From: Pomphorhynchus laevis
Taxonomy: Eukaryota; Acanthocephala; Palaeacanthocephala; Echinorhynchida; Pomphorhynchidae
Assembly: GCA_012934845.2 (NCBI GenBank)
Contig: WNNJ02003183.1
Location: forward strand, 103,844 to 167,843
DNA length: 64,000 bases
Direction of reading: 5' to 3'
Below, piece after piece: positions 33,457 to 45,551 of the stretch. How positions within the stretch are numbered: the stretch's first letter is position 1; the number at the start of each line of letters is the position of its first letter. Position numbers and translations under genes: made by a program. Under the pieces are notes generated by a model, which saw only the letters and a program-made list of their open reading frames with translations, did no database searches and was not told the origin of the DNA.

Positions 33457-34018
33457 AATTTAAGATCGCTTTTATGTTGTAAAAGCGACAGTAAAAATTT
33501 AAGTAATCTTTTACGAATATAAACATAAAATAGTAAAAAGGCTATGTAAAATCTATATTGATCTAGTAAATAATAATAACTTAATCTATGCTGATCTTAT
33601 TATTAATCTACATTAATCTAGATCTATATTATATAATAATCTATATTAATGATGATACAATTCTTATAATTTAAGATCGCTTTTATGTTGTAAAAGCGAC
33701 AGTAAAAATTTAAGTAATCTAACTTACTTAATGTACTAACTTCGCCAAGCACAGTTTCCGATCTTTTACGAATATAAACATAAAATAGTAAATAAGTTAT
33801 GTAAAATCTATATTGATCTAGTAAATAATAATAACTAAATCTATGCTGATCTTGATATTAAATCTACATTAATCTAGATCTATATTATATAATAATCGTT
33901 ATATAATAGTTATTTAATTATATAATTATATAATAGTTATATACTTATATAATAGTTATATAATAGTTATTTAATTATATAATTATATAATAGTTATATA
34001 GTTATATAATAGTTATTA
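33457..34018. repeat. tandem duplication of about 210-235 bp plus TAATAGTTATATAA run
   Basis: Two copies (about 33457-33664 and 33665-33900) share TAAGATCGCTTTTATGTTGT, GTAAAAGCGACAGTAAAAAT and TCTATATTGATCTAGTAAAT. The second has an extra 40-bp piece. A simple run based on TTATATAATAGT fills 33895-34016. The phrase AATGATGATACAATTCTT occurs at the end of both. Confidence 0.75.
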
Positions 34019-34248
34019 ATGATGATACAATTCTTCCAGATCAACGATCATATACTCAAAATTATTTTATTTTAGATAAAGAATCAAATTATAAGACAGA
34101 GCAAATAGCATTACTGTCGACTCATACACATTGTAATGGGCATATCACACATATTGATATCGAATACGTTCAGAATCAATTGTTTACATTCAGATTTAGT
34201 TATATTGAAATTTGTCTATTTAATTTAAGGAAATTTTGTCATGATTAA
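34016..34248 (+). other. open frame of about 77 codons, unrecognised
   Basis: The frame reads DDTILPDQRSYTQNYFILDK, then ESNYKTEQIALLSTHTHCNG and HITHIDIEYVQNQL, to TAA at about 34248. It has balanced codon use and no low complexity, so it may be a host exon or a relic. It has no start codon of its own and I recognise no family. Confidence 0.2.
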
Positions 34249-34537
34249 CCATCAATAATCTATCATTTTTACGCTTTATTACATTGATGCTGTAAAACAA
34301 AACATTTATAGATATTATAGGCTAAGATTTTATTTAAAGGTTTACTTTTAAAAAAATTTGCTAAATACTTGAGCTGTATAAAATAGTTGACTTATCTTCT
34401 TACGTGATTTAAAATTTTAATCGATAATTAAAACAAGTGTATCTACTGAGACTCTTTATTTTAACGAAGTATTTATCTACAGAAAAACAATAAAATTATA
34501 CGAATCCGATAAATATTAAGCTACATTTATTTGTCAA

Positions 34538-34744
34538 ATGCTGTGCAAAACAGAAAACAAATTATCGATATTTAGAGCTTTTGATGTTATTGCGTTGTCA
34601 CTTTTTGAAAACCCACAGATGTTCAATTATCTCGAGCAGATACAAGTTTTCCACTTTTGTTCAAAAGTGGATGCGCTTATGTTAATTTTTACAGAGAAAG
34701 AAAACGAAAAATTGCTTCAGAAGATCTGCGTAGCGAATAAATAA
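34538..34744 (+). other. possible small ORF or terminal exon, unrecognised
   Basis: A 68-codon frame from ATG, with FRAFDVIALSLFENPQMFNY and KVDALMLIFTEKENEKLLQK. It looks helical and charged, is not repetitive, and an AATAAA lies downstream at about 34870. There is no family match I can name. It could be the last exon of the gene suggested by 34016-34248, but this is speculation. Confidence 0.2.
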
Positions 34745-35955
34745 CATTTAAATAATAGTCGGCCACATTACATGCATTTTCACTATTTCATTTGCTTTGC
34801 AAGCTGTAAGTTACAAAGTAAATCATCCATCACACTTGAAATAACAGGTTCCTGCTGAGAGCTTATGAAAATAAAACTTTATTTTGCATTCAAACCACCA
34901 ATATAAGGAGGGTGCATCGTGACTTCTATATGCACTTCCAGCCGTCACGGCCTAAATTATTGATTTAGTCGAATCATCTGTCAATGTGAAGATTTACAAA
35001 TTAGACAAAGTTACACTATAGAAAATGCATTTTTAATAGCATCCCGACAAGCAGCTTCACAGTTCTAAAACAACTTTTGATGTTTTCAAGCGTTTTCTAT
35101 TGGGTCGTGCGGTAATTGTTGATATTAAATTCGGTTCTATTTGAATTTTGAGTTATCATGTTGAGTATCAACAGTAGCCATCAATGAAATATTAGATAAA
35201 TTACAGACTTTTTTCAGATTGCTTTAAACAACAAGTGAGTGAATTTTTAAAAGTTGCATAAAACATCGAAATCGAATTCGGACCAAATGTAACTTTTTAA
35301 TTGCGAACCGTCCCGAGAATACAAAAGACTTTATATAGATACTTCAACTGTACTCAGTTAAATAAATTAGTATTTTAAATGTAATATTTTTTTTGCTATC
35401 GCCGATAGCAAAAACATCCTTATTTAAAACGAATTGTCTAACCACCATAACTTTTTCGTAAATGTGAATAGTGACATGAGTACAATATCAGTGAAGGTTA
35501 TAAAATCTAAAATTTTATACTATGATATAGTATTAAAGTTTTTTATACCATACAGTAATAAAAATTACAGTAATAAATAGGAGGTTACAAAAACAGTTGA
35601 CTTGATAAATAAATTCGATCTTAATCATGATCAACTATTTAGCAACTTCGACTAATTTAGAAGGCAAAAACGAATCCCTTAAGTCAAGTATACAAAATTC
35701 GTTCCAAATTATTAAAGGTAGTTGAATCTGTTTGCTAAGTTCTTTTATTTTAAAAGAACATTTTATAAATAAAATGGTTTGGGAATATTTCAAATTGCTG
35801 AAATGAATAAAATATTTTTCAGTTATTTTAAAAAAGGAGAATATTTGATTAAAGTTCTCTTGAAGAGCTGATCGTTGAATGAATTCAAATCATAAAAAGT
35901 GCTCTCGTTGTATTTCAAATTAATTTGTACACGTGTTGTTCAAGCGTTTTGTTAT
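34745..35955. other. AT-rich DNA, no gene seen
   Basis: No recognised gene or repeat. A short inverted pair TTTTTTTTGCTATCG / CGATAGCAAAA is at about 35389-35412. Confidence 0.4.
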
Positions 35956-36900
35956 TGTGAATAGTTGATAGTGATCCATTATTGATAAAGAATTATTGGA
36001 GCAGGATGATTTTCCTTCTTTCCTTCCAGAAAGAAGGAAAATTTTATTTGACATCTACTAATTTCTGTTAGAATCTTCAGAAAATTACTGAAGATAATCA
36101 TCTTCAGATGTTATGGAAATCATAATCAGAAAAAATCATCTTCAGATGATTTTCAGACTTCAGAAATCATTTCTGAAGAAAAATGAAGTTGAGACATCGG
36201 AATCATCTTCAGATGATTCATTAGACTTTAGAAAATCATCTTTAGCAAATTTATGTATTTTTTAAGATGCGAATGAAAATAACAATTTTCTAAAAATCTA
36301 CGATTTTAATTTTATGAAGTTGTTCTTAATTATATCGAACGGTTAATTAATCCCTTCATACAATTAGTCCAAAATGGTATCACTATCATGTTAATATCAA
36401 ATTTAAATTTTACTTCTTAGGATTTGCATGGCTAGAGCGGTAAATTTCGTTTCTGGTTTTAGGTTTAATAAATTTAATTAAATTAATTCAAAAAATAAAT
36501 AATTATTAGAGCTGGATTAAATAAAAGAGGAAATTATTTTTGATATGATATTTCGCTAACTTATGTTAGAATCTTCAGAAAATTACTGAAGAAAATCATC
36601 TTGAGATGTTATAAAAATCATAATCAGAAAAAATCATTTTCAGATGATTGAAAAAAAAAACATTGTAATTTTCTGAAGATGCTAATAGAAGTTAGCGAAA
36701 TATCATATCATGAATAATTTCCTCTTTTCCTTCATCCAGCTCTAATAATTCTTTATCAATAATGGATTAATATCAACTATTCAATATTCAGAAGAATTAT
36801 TAGACTGGATCAAAGAAAGAAGGAAAATTGTATTGATATTTCGCCAACCTCGTTTAACATCTTCAGAAAATTACAATCGTAATTTATGTAGCCTAGTGAG
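35956..36900. mobile_element. cluster of fold-back MITEs adjoining the right arm
   Basis: At least three members or halves of the GCTGGATCAAAGAAAGAAGG family (35960-36080, 36490-36780, 36785-36880). Between them, 36085-36245 repeats an ATCATCTTCAGATGATTT-type phrase several times. The inner boundary of the right duplication arm falls within this cluster, which makes the exact breakpoint unclear. Confidence 0.6.
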
Positions 36901-38177
36901 GTTATTTATGATGAATAAATAACCTCACTAGGCAGAGGTTATTGCCCAATTGTCGCTGTACTCGTTGGGTCCTTAATGGATACGGCAAGTATAGAATCGG
37001 TGAACCGATGTGCAGAGTAAACAACGGTCCAGGATTTCTTAAGAAATGCGGTATTTATTGAAAATGATGTTGCTTGATAAACTGGACTTTTATTCACGAC
37101 TTTCAGTCATTATATCATTTCTAGACATTTCACCTTAGCATCGAAATGATGAGTACCCGGCAACACTCATCAGTAGAATGAAGTACCCACTACTGTTTCG
37201 TTTGCCTGTGTGAAATTGTTAATGAAGACGTTTCCGACACTTTACTTAATTGACTTAGACTTACGCTCTTTTCCAGATCGAATTGCTGTGCGGACCATCC
37301 AGCAACAACCTCTGCCTAGTGTTTAAGGATGGGTCGCACAACAGTTTGATCTAGTAGTTTTATGATAAAACATATATACATATGATACATCAAATCAACC
37401 GAATTATTGTGCAGTATCTACCCAGCACATAGTGCATAGTATTTAAAATAGTTAATAATGATCCATTATTGATAAATAATTATTAGAGCTGGATCAAAGA
37501 AAAGAAGAAATTATTTTTGATATTTCGCTAACTTTTGTTAGCATCTTCAGAAAATTACAATTGGAAATTTCTGAAGATGCTAACAAAAGCTAATGAAATA
37601 TCATATTAAATATTTTATTTTTTGATCCAGCTCCAATAATTCTTTGTCTTGTTATTTATTATAATCATTTTTTGTAAGGAATTTAGCTCATACAAAGTGA
37701 CCTCTTTGTATTTCAAATTAATTTGAAATTATTTCAAATGCTTTGTTATTGTGAATAGTTGACAATAATCCATCACTGATGAAGAAATATTTGTACTGGA
37801 TCAAAGAAAGAAGGAAAATGCTATTTGATATTTCCCTAACCTCTGTTAGAATCTTCAGAAAATTACAATGTTTTTTTGAATAAAAAAACATTGGAATAAA
37901 AAAACACTGTACATTTTAAAAAACATTGTAATTTTCTGAAGATTCTAACAGAGGTGAGGGAAATATCAAATAACATTTTCCTTCTTTCTTTGATCCAGCT
38001 CTTATAATTCTTTATCAATAATTAGATCAGTACCAATAATTATTTATAAAATCTAATATTAAAGATAATAATATAATCGTTGTGTAAAATATATATTAAG
38101 TTATAAATAACAAAATGACGCTAAGAAAATAGTAAAATAATTTAAAAATTATAAGGATTTAAAAATGACACGAAATT

Positions 38178-40461
38178 TCAAAGTATCATATCCGGTGTGG
38201 CGACGGCAAATGACCAATTATTCATTTTACACTCAACAATTAATTGACAGGCTAGTCGCGAACTGCAAAAGATAAAAAACTAATGAAATTACGCATAGAA
38301 AATTTAGCTTACGTAGGCTTTAATCCATGAGCTATCGCAAGCATATCTTTTTCTTCCTCAGATGGTTCTTTAATACTTGCATATTCATCAGATTTCATTA
38401 TAACATGGCATGTTGTGCATTCCAAATTCCCATCGCAAACAGCTAGCAAGATTTAAAATATTGTAATCAGAATTTAAAATATTTCATATTAAATGTTTCA
38501 TATTAAAATTCGTTTAATACAAAATATTTGAAACTTACATTAAAATTTTAATTTCATATTAAAAGTTTGAAATTTATTTCATATTTAAAAATCTTTAATT
38601 TTAATATTTCATATTTAAATAAATTATTATCACGAAAGCTTGAGATGTATTTTAGTATTTCATATTAAATGTTTCATCTAAAAATTCGTTTCATATTTAA
38701 AAATCTTTAATTTTAATACTTTATATTTAAATAAATTATTATCACGAAAGCTTGAGATGTATTTTAATATTTCATATTAAATGTTTCGTATAAAAATTCG
38801 TTTCATACAAAATATTTAAAACTTACTGTACGGAGTAAACAGATAATAAGTGTCGAAACGTGAAATGTAAGTCTCGGTCAGCAGCTGGTGAGACCAACGA
38901 GGCGGATTAGCAGCGTTTCTCTATATCAAGAGTAGTTTAATACAAAATATTTGAAGCTTACATTAAATTTTTAATTTCATATTAAAAGTTTGAAATTTAT
39001 TTCATATTTAAAAATCTTTAATTTTAATATTTCATATTTAAATAAATTATTATCACGAAGGCTTGAGATGTATTTTAATATTTCATATAAAATTTTTCAT
39101 ATTAAAATTCGTTTCATATTTAAAAATCTTTAATTTTAATATTTCATATTTAAATAAATTATTATAACAAAAGCTTGATATGTCTTTTAATATTTCATAT
39201 TGAATGTTTTATATAAAAATTCGTTTCATACAAAATACATGACACTTACATTAAAATTTTAATTTGAAATATTTCATATTATCACAAAATCAGTTATTAT
39301 CAAACAGTTTTTGAATCTTTAATTCAACAGAGATAAAAATCGTGGAAAAAACTATAAGGTGTGAGTGCGAACGTTTGTTTTTAGATTTCGTTCGGTTTTC
39401 AATTTCTTATTTATAAGAAATAAGAAATAATTATTTCTTATTTTGAAATAATAAATAATCATTTTTACGTTTTTTAAAGCAAAGTTGGTTTACGCCAACT
39501 AATTACGAGTGATAAATTCTAGTTCTACTTTATTAGCAAATTTTAAATACGTTTCGTAATAAATTAAATGCAATGTAAAATTTGATATGTTTAAAAATAC
39601 CATTTATTAATAAGATACCGAATTATACTACCACCTTCGATGTCTATTCCTGACGCCATAGCTTCTTCCAAAACAGTATTACCAACACGTGCATTGATAA
39701 AACAATGTCTACCGTCGCGCTGGATAATTTTCAGATTAACAAAATTCGAATGCCTACGCTTAAATAGAATAAGTATAATTCAAGTACATTTGTTCAAATT
39801 AATTGCAATGGGTATGCAATGTTGCCAACTGATGAAAGATTTAATAATTAAGTTTAATCAAAAAATCGATTACCAAATTTTTGAGATTCGCTTGATCAGG
39901 TATATGGGAGAGCACTAGGTTAATTTGATGTTTATATGAGAAATGTTTCTGACTACCTTGATATTATATACCTATTATCGTTTTAGAACCCACCGTCGTT
40001 TGCTGTGAAAAACAATCGTTTTACAAATTCATGAATTTTCAAATTAAAGTTATGAATGTCTCTTTAGGATTCATTTGTAATGCTCAAAATTAGTATCTAA
40101 TATTAATCTATATTACTCTAATTAAGTAGAACTCAAATAAATTTGTTCATATTAATAATATTGATGTACAATAAACTTGTTATTTTTAACGATTCCATAA
40201 AAATTGTTGGACGTTTTGTCAAACTAATATTAATTTACAGTTTATGATTTTTATAAGCAAAATCGGATCTTCACACTGATGTCATTAGTAAACTTAATGT
40301 ACCAAACGTTATCCTACCTTTAACCTCTGCAACCTAGATACCGAATAAGAAGAGTATATTGAGATCGCAATTTTAGCGTTGTTGCACACTGTAATAATGC
40401 ACCTGATCGAATATCTAAGGTATGAACGTTGCTTCTTTGTATATATAAAGTGGATGCCCAT
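38178..40461 (-). CDS. mitochondrial adrenodoxin-type [2Fe-2S] ferredoxin, four exons (right copy)
   Basis: Second copy of the ferredoxin gene, on minus. Exons are 40461-40318, 39758-39635, 38442-38313 and 38262-38178, of exactly the same lengths as the left copy (144, 124, 130, 85), with the same GT-AG sites. By eye the 483 coding bases differ at four places: two silent changes in exon 1, Lys56 to Asn in exon 2, and Thr150 to Ser in exon 4. All four cluster cysteines (92, 98, 101, 138; spacing x5, x2, x36) are kept. Intron 2 is about 350 bp shorter through minisatellite contraction. No stop or splice-site damage is seen, so both copies may be expressed. Both lie in the same duplicated block, so upstream DNA is shared only to 40699. 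Confidence 0.85.
38460..39305. repeat. AT-rich minisatellite in ferredoxin intron 2 (right copy)
   Basis: Counterpart of 6120-7330 with fewer units. It also contains the half fold-back element (38822-38930), which carries GUGUC-GAAAC and CUGGUGA-GACC on the plus strand. Confidence 0.75.
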
Positions 40462-40699
40462 TTGATGTTATTGATAAAATATGCAAAAGCAAAAGCACTG
40501 GCAAATGCAAGCGAAGGTCTCTTTAATAGGACTGGCAATCCTCTGCATCCAGTAGTGGGAGGGATCTCCCACTACTGAATTTAGTGGGTCTCCCACTACA
40601 TGGGAGACCATATAGTTGATCAATAGTAGATCATAGTAGATCCACTATTATGTAGTGGATCTCCCACTACAGTGGTGGGAGTCCAGTAGTGAGAGTGCC

Positions 40700-41190
40700 T
40701 TCTTGACTTGCAGTTAAGCTTACCGCTCACTGTGTATAGGGAATTTGATTTTGTACTTTTGAAGACTTTTGTCTCATTTATATCAGGCAAGTTTTGCAGC
40801 GCTTGTCTCCACAGGGTCTGCAATAATGTTCTTTGCGCAATAGCATTGAGCTGGTACATATCGATCTTACTAATATATTACGAATTTTAATATTGCTAGA
40901 GAGCGCTATGCGAACGTTCGCTCTATTACCGAATTCTGAAATGGTGGAGGCAAGTGTTCGTTCCATATCGTATTTTACACGGTACAAGGCTTGATGGAAT
41001 TCAAAGCTAACCCAGCTAGCATTATTCGTGTTGTCTTTTATTCGAGCTTTAATAAATTCATTCCTATTTTTAGATATGACTCTATCAATTGCCACCTGTA
41101 TCTGACGTCTTTTATAACCGCGCTGTTTGAAATACCCTCTAATATTATCAGCGCAACTTATGTCTGAACTAAAAGGATCATTAACAAAAA
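40700..41190 (-). mobile_element. PLE fragment, region between RT and GIY-YIG
   Basis: Minus strand from about 41190: DPFSSDISCADNIRGYFKQR, GYKRRQIQVAIDRVISKNRN, NILVRSICTSSMLLRKEHY and CRPCGDKRCKTCLI. A frame change follows, then DINETKVFKSTKSNSLYTVS and GKLNCKSR. This is the PLE C-terminal region just before GIY-YIG (conserved CxxC...C linker). The GIY-YIG itself is absent because the duplication arm begins at 40699. The fragment at 3830-4270, beyond the other arm, continues the same protein region from the cysteine linker onward. They may therefore belong to one family. Confidence 0.7.
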
Positions 41191-41289
41191 AAGCAGTGTA
41201 CTTTGTAAAATCAATGTAAAATTCTTCCGTCCAAAAAACGTGGTATAAAAATAAAAATCAAAGTGCGTGGAAATGGTAGTAAGCTCTAG

Positions 41290-41340
41290 TAACTGAAGAA
41301 GGCACCAGCCGAAACTAGTTTTTCTTTTAAAAATCATTCA
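41290..41340 (+). ncRNA. PLE 3'-tail motif, hammerhead-like CUGAAGA core
   Basis: AACTGAAGAAGGCACCAGCC followed by GAAAC. CUGAAGA fits CUGANGA, GGC pairs with GCC around ACCA, and GAAAC follows. An extra A sits between the heptamer and the stem, so the fit is imperfect. The same layout occurs in the tail of the intact-looking PLE at 63690-63720. Confidence 0.4.
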
Positions 41341-41570
41341 TTATCTCTGTTGCTTAATAATTAAATTGTTTAAATAATTATATATATATATCATTAAAAA
41401 ATATTATCAATTTACTGTTGGGTTTTTTATTTTTGAACATCATTTTGATTATTGATATCTGATTCCTTAAAATGCTTTATTATACTCACTATATAAATTG
41501 TTGAATTTGTTCGTTTTATCGTTTATTTATAAGCGAAGGCAATCGTGATTTCATTGTAACGCAATGATAT
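41341..41570. other. AT-rich flank and 69-bp repeat ahead of LINE copy 3
   Basis: The stretch 41502-41570 (TGAATTTGTTCGTTTTATCG to GCAATGATAT) reappears downstream of copy 3 as 45391-45427 plus 48880-48912, split by copy 4, with about four differences. It is either an unusually long target-site duplication or a 5' leader shared by copies 3 and 5. Confidence 0.6.
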
Positions 41571-44500
41571 CAGAATAAAATAGGCGTTCGATTGCACACA
41601 CGCATTATATATTAGATATAAGCATTTTTTCATTTGTAATATCAGAACAAAAACATGGAACAGAATTCAAGTATTTCTAAGGTAATTTCGACTGTAACAA
41701 CACCTAAGGTAAGATATCTATTATCTAATGATTGTGATGGTAATGGGGTTCTTCCTCTCATACTCAAGCTTAAAAATCATATAATTATTAAATTGAAGGG
41801 GCCTATAGAAAGGCACAAATTGTACAACATTTTCATGCAAAGCTTTGTAGAGCAGTACATAAATAGAATATTATTTAATACGGTCAGGTACTACGATACG
41901 GAGGTTAAAATTTCCTTTGCCACCTCTGATTTGGCTAATGCATACAAAGATTTCTTCAATAAAAATCTATCCAAAGTGGATAGCCTGATTTCAAAGCCTA
42001 TCAACGCTTCCTTGAAAATATCGAATCTCCCTCCTCACTTGGAGCAAAAAGACATTGGCGCACTTCAAATACTTTTCAGAGTCTCTAATGTTCGCCCCAT
42101 TAAGTGGAAGAATGGGCTACCTATTTCGATAGGTTTTGTCTCGGCTCTCACCGACATTGCTGAGACGTTAACCAAAACATATTGCAACCCTTTCATAGGG
42201 TTTAATTTAAAGTTTATACTTCTCAATAATGATGACATGACCTTCACACACTGCAATCTCTGTCATGGATGGGGGCACTGGGCCTCAATGTGTAAGGCAG
42301 AGAAGATCTGTGGCTACTGTTCCTCTAAAGAATGTATAGATATGGGGGGATGTTCCTTTACTCCGTGGTGTGTTAACTGCTCTGGACCGCATCCCTCCTG
42401 GTCTAGGAGATGTGATGATTTTAAGGCGTATTGGCTCAAATTATGTCCTTCACATACAGTTAAAACTCCTGCTAGCTATGCTGAACCAGCGGTAGGATGT
42501 CTGACACGGACATTATACGTCTTTTTGATTCTAAAAAGCGAGCTATCTTAGGACAAATACAGCAACTCATCAATAGTCATTTCGCACTGCTTTATTCAGA
42601 TCCAACGATCTCTCTCGTCAAAAAGCGAGGGGCTTCGGCCCACCCGTGCCTCCATTGAAGATAGGCAAACTACTCAAGGGCAAGTCCGGGAAAGCCTTTA
42701 ACACTGGATATGAAGATATTACCCGTGGGCAAGTGCCCACCCTGGACGGAGTTAGTGGAGGAAAGGGCAGCCCTTCCGCCCCTAGCTCTGTCTAGGGATG
42801 AGGTTATTACGCCCAGCTAGCTCAACACAATGCAGAGTACTCGTGAGCCTTTTTCACTGAATATCCTTCAGTGAAATTCATGAGGTGCTTCTGCTCTTAG
42901 ACATCTATCTGGTAGAGATGCAGATATTATAGTCCTTCAGGAGAAGCGGTCTATCCGTCTCCTCAGACATTACTCGATTCATCCCTAAGCATTTATGTTC
43001 CAACTATACTCCGTACATAACCCCACCTCACTCATCTTCATCTCAATGACTATTGACCTTAGTTGTGCTCTTTAAGGTCCTCCCTCCTTTTAAATTACTC
43101 ATGTCCAGCCCTGTCTTGTTTAGTTATATCACTCTGTAAGAACGGTAAACGCCTGAGTCTAGCCAATTTCTACATCTGTCTAGGTGAGATTCACAAGAAC
43201 CGTGACCTCCTGGATAGGATTATTGATAGCGGCTATGACATGGTACTTGGTGATTTCAATGACAGAACTGGTCGTTGGATTAATGCAGCACTCCGCAGTG
43301 CCAGGAACGGTTATCTTATTCACGAAACACCGTCCCCTCCTTTCATTGCACATCAACGAATGCACTCCTCGAATTATTACTGCTCCATGATAGGTGGTTG
43401 TTGAAACCCTACTGTACGGGGCAGTCGCGACAACATCTGTCCACATCTCATGACTTGATTCGTTTGCAGATAGAAGAGGATACGCTTCTTCGAATAAGAT
43501 TCCACTTTGATCCTATCAAAGTGGATTTATTTCAGGCAGCTATCCAACGCTTCCCCCGAATTGGTAATGAGAGTCTAACCGAATTTAATTCCTACCTCTC
43601 TTCGCAAGCTACCGCGATGCTTTCGACTACCTACAAAGGTCGCATTTACAATCCCACTCCGACAAAACTCAAGACCTTAGCATATATGCTCCGTCTTCCC
43701 AATCTCTCAGTTTCTGTCAGACTAGCTCTCTCGAATGAATATTGGAGCACTAGGTATAGGTTCCAACTAGGTAAGGATAGGGCAATCATTGCTTCCCTTA
43801 ATCCAGCTCAGTCTTCCTTCTGAAAAATATTCAAGAATAAGAAATTTGACTGTTGGTAGGATAGAGCATTGGGCTGGATTGGTAAAATAGGTCTTGATAA
43901 GGTTTTGGAAGAGTAACTATCCTTACATAATTATGGAACCACTCAATCACCTTAACCAATCCCGAGTTGGGGAGACTTTAAGAGTAGTGATCTATCTGTC
44001 ACAGATATTCTTGACTCTTGGGGGTCTCTTCCGGACACCTCCAAATCCTTCGCTCCACTCTCTTCTCGTGTGTGTGAGCTTTTGACAGCCGAACAAAGAA
44101 GTGAAGTGGCCGTCTTAATGCTTTTAATCACCCATTTCGATGTGGCCGGCATCAACATTAGTAGACGAGATTTTATACCTAAGAACAATCAGGTCTCTTG
44201 TTTTAAAGACTTGCGGCACATTTCGATTCAGAATCCCCTCGTGTCGATTTACGAGAAAGCGCTTGTGCGTAAATCCGCAAACCATGATCTCTGGGTTCGT
44301 CAAAGATCGCTCGGTCTATTCAGCTGTAGGTGAAGTGCATCAGTTCTGTCATGAGAATGGTCATCAACTTGCTGTGGCTGTTTTCCTTGACTTTTCTGCT
44401 GCATTTGACCGCATATCCATTCCCTTTGCTATCTTTTCTCTCAGGTCCCTTGGGTTGCCTGTGATAATTGTTAACAAGATGAAGTACTGCTGTACACCAA

Positions 44501-45390
44501 GCGATTCTTTTATGAAGACGACCCTGATGCCCGTCAGTTCCACCCTTTTACGGATGTGCCCCAAAGTTCCCTTCTTTTTTCTATCTTGTTTCCTGCTGCA
44601 TCCATTGAACTTTTCAAAATATATAAACGCGAATAACGTCTTGTGGTATACGCTGATGATACCATAGTCCCGTTCTCTGGACGCAGGTGCAAATACGTAG
44701 TCTCGGACATCAGCCGATTCTTTTAAGATTAAAAGACCATTTAACCCGGTCCAATCTTATTTCAAACTCCGCCAAATCGCTGGCGGTTGTCTTCCATGGC
44801 ACCTCTGCAACAAAGCAAAAACTTAGGAGATTAGCACTCTCTGCACTCCCCTCTATTTTGACTAATCAACCACTCCCCACCTTCTTGAGTCAAGGAAAAT
44901 ACCTGGGATTCACCGTTACGGGGAATTGGTCGGCGAAAACTGACCTGGATAGATTTAAACGTGTTCTGAAGAGAGCTAGGTGGGCCCTGAAGAGGGCTCA
45001 GCATATGTCATTAAATGGGAAAAACCATGTGCGCCTCTGGGTACTTAAACTATCTCGGGATTAGTCTTCTTTTCTAGAGTACGTCCCCCCAGGGCAAAGG
45101 TCGAGGTTTCTCAAGCTCCTTGTCTCTCGTTTACCCAGCGTAGTCCGCCTCGACTGGACTCTTCGTGGAGAGGGTGTAAAGATCCCCGTGTGATTTAGTT
45201 GGAAGGCGGCGTGTTGGATTGGTTGGATGGCTCAGATCCCACTTAACCTGAGGCATTGAAGATAGATTAAAGACTTCAAACAAACTGAATTAAAAAGATA
45301 TTTCTGACATGTTTTTTGTTATTCGTTTTTAACCGACATTTATCCTCATGTATTATTTTGTTAAGAAAATCTTTATTTATTTTATTTTAG
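41571..45390 (+). mobile_element. LINE copy 3, near full length, decayed ORF2
   Basis: Same family as copy 2. It has an 84-base leader, ORF1 at 41655, ORF2 from about 42832 and a tail of AAAATCTTTATTTATTTTAT near 45370-45390. ORF2 is in fragments. Endonuclease: GDFNDRTGRW at about 43250; the SHDLIR part is in another frame. RT: motif A VAVFLDFSAAFDRIS near 44375. GVPQG is altered to DVPQS and YADDT is readable near 44650. Several frame changes and small losses; about 140 bases of the RT N-terminus are missing near 44285. Confidence 0.85.
41655..42551 (+). CDS. LINE copy 3 ORF1, zinc-knuckle protein (298 aa, C-terminus altered)
   Basis: Starts MEQNSSISKVISTVTTPKVR. An RRM-like stretch follows (GPIERHKLYNIFMQSFVEQY, LFNTVRYYDTEVKISFATSD). 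Then three cysteine clusters: CNLCHGWGHWASMC, CGYCSSKEC, and CVNCSGPHPSWSRRC. The last about 20 residues are out of register with the family. The normal tail (GYEDITRGQVPTLDGVSGGK, ending about 42794) lies in another frame. The protein is roughly half identical to ORF1 of copy 4 by eye, while ORF2 matches far more closely. Confidence 0.75.
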   Translation: MEQNSSISKVISTVTTPKVRYLLSNDCDGNGVLPLILKLKNHIIIKLKGPIERHKLYNIFMQSFVEQYINRILFNTVRYYDTEVKISFATSDLANAYKDFFNKNLSKVDSLISKPINASLKISNLPPHLEQKDIGALQILFRVSNVRPIKWKNGLPISIGFVSALTDIAETLTKTYCNPFIGFNLKFILLNNDDMTFTHCNLCHGWGHWASMCKAEKICGYCSSKECIDMGGCSFTPWCVNCSGPHPSWSRRCDDFKAYWLKLCPSHTVKTPASYAEPAVGCLTRTLYVFLILKSELS

Positions 45391-45551
45391 TGAATTTGTT
45401 CGTTTCATCGTTTCTTTATAAGCGAAGTAAGTAAGTAAGGGTTTTATTAATAACTATATAACTGATAAAAACTTAAGAAACAAAAACATGCAAAAGACAA
45501 CTTAAAATAGAAACTGTTCACGACGTGTATTTTGAAATCTTCAACTTATAT

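Larger units (their letters stand above)
36790..40699 (-). repeat. right arm of the large inverted duplication
   Basis: Reverse-complement copy of 4732-9130. Internal parts in order on +: CACTA-like element (about 36925-37325), MITEs (37455-37650, 37760-38035), ferredoxin exons 4 to 1 (38178-40461), and the GTAGTGGGAGATCC-type palindromic block (40540-40690). The arm ends at 40699, where a PLE fragment begins. Confidence 0.9.
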
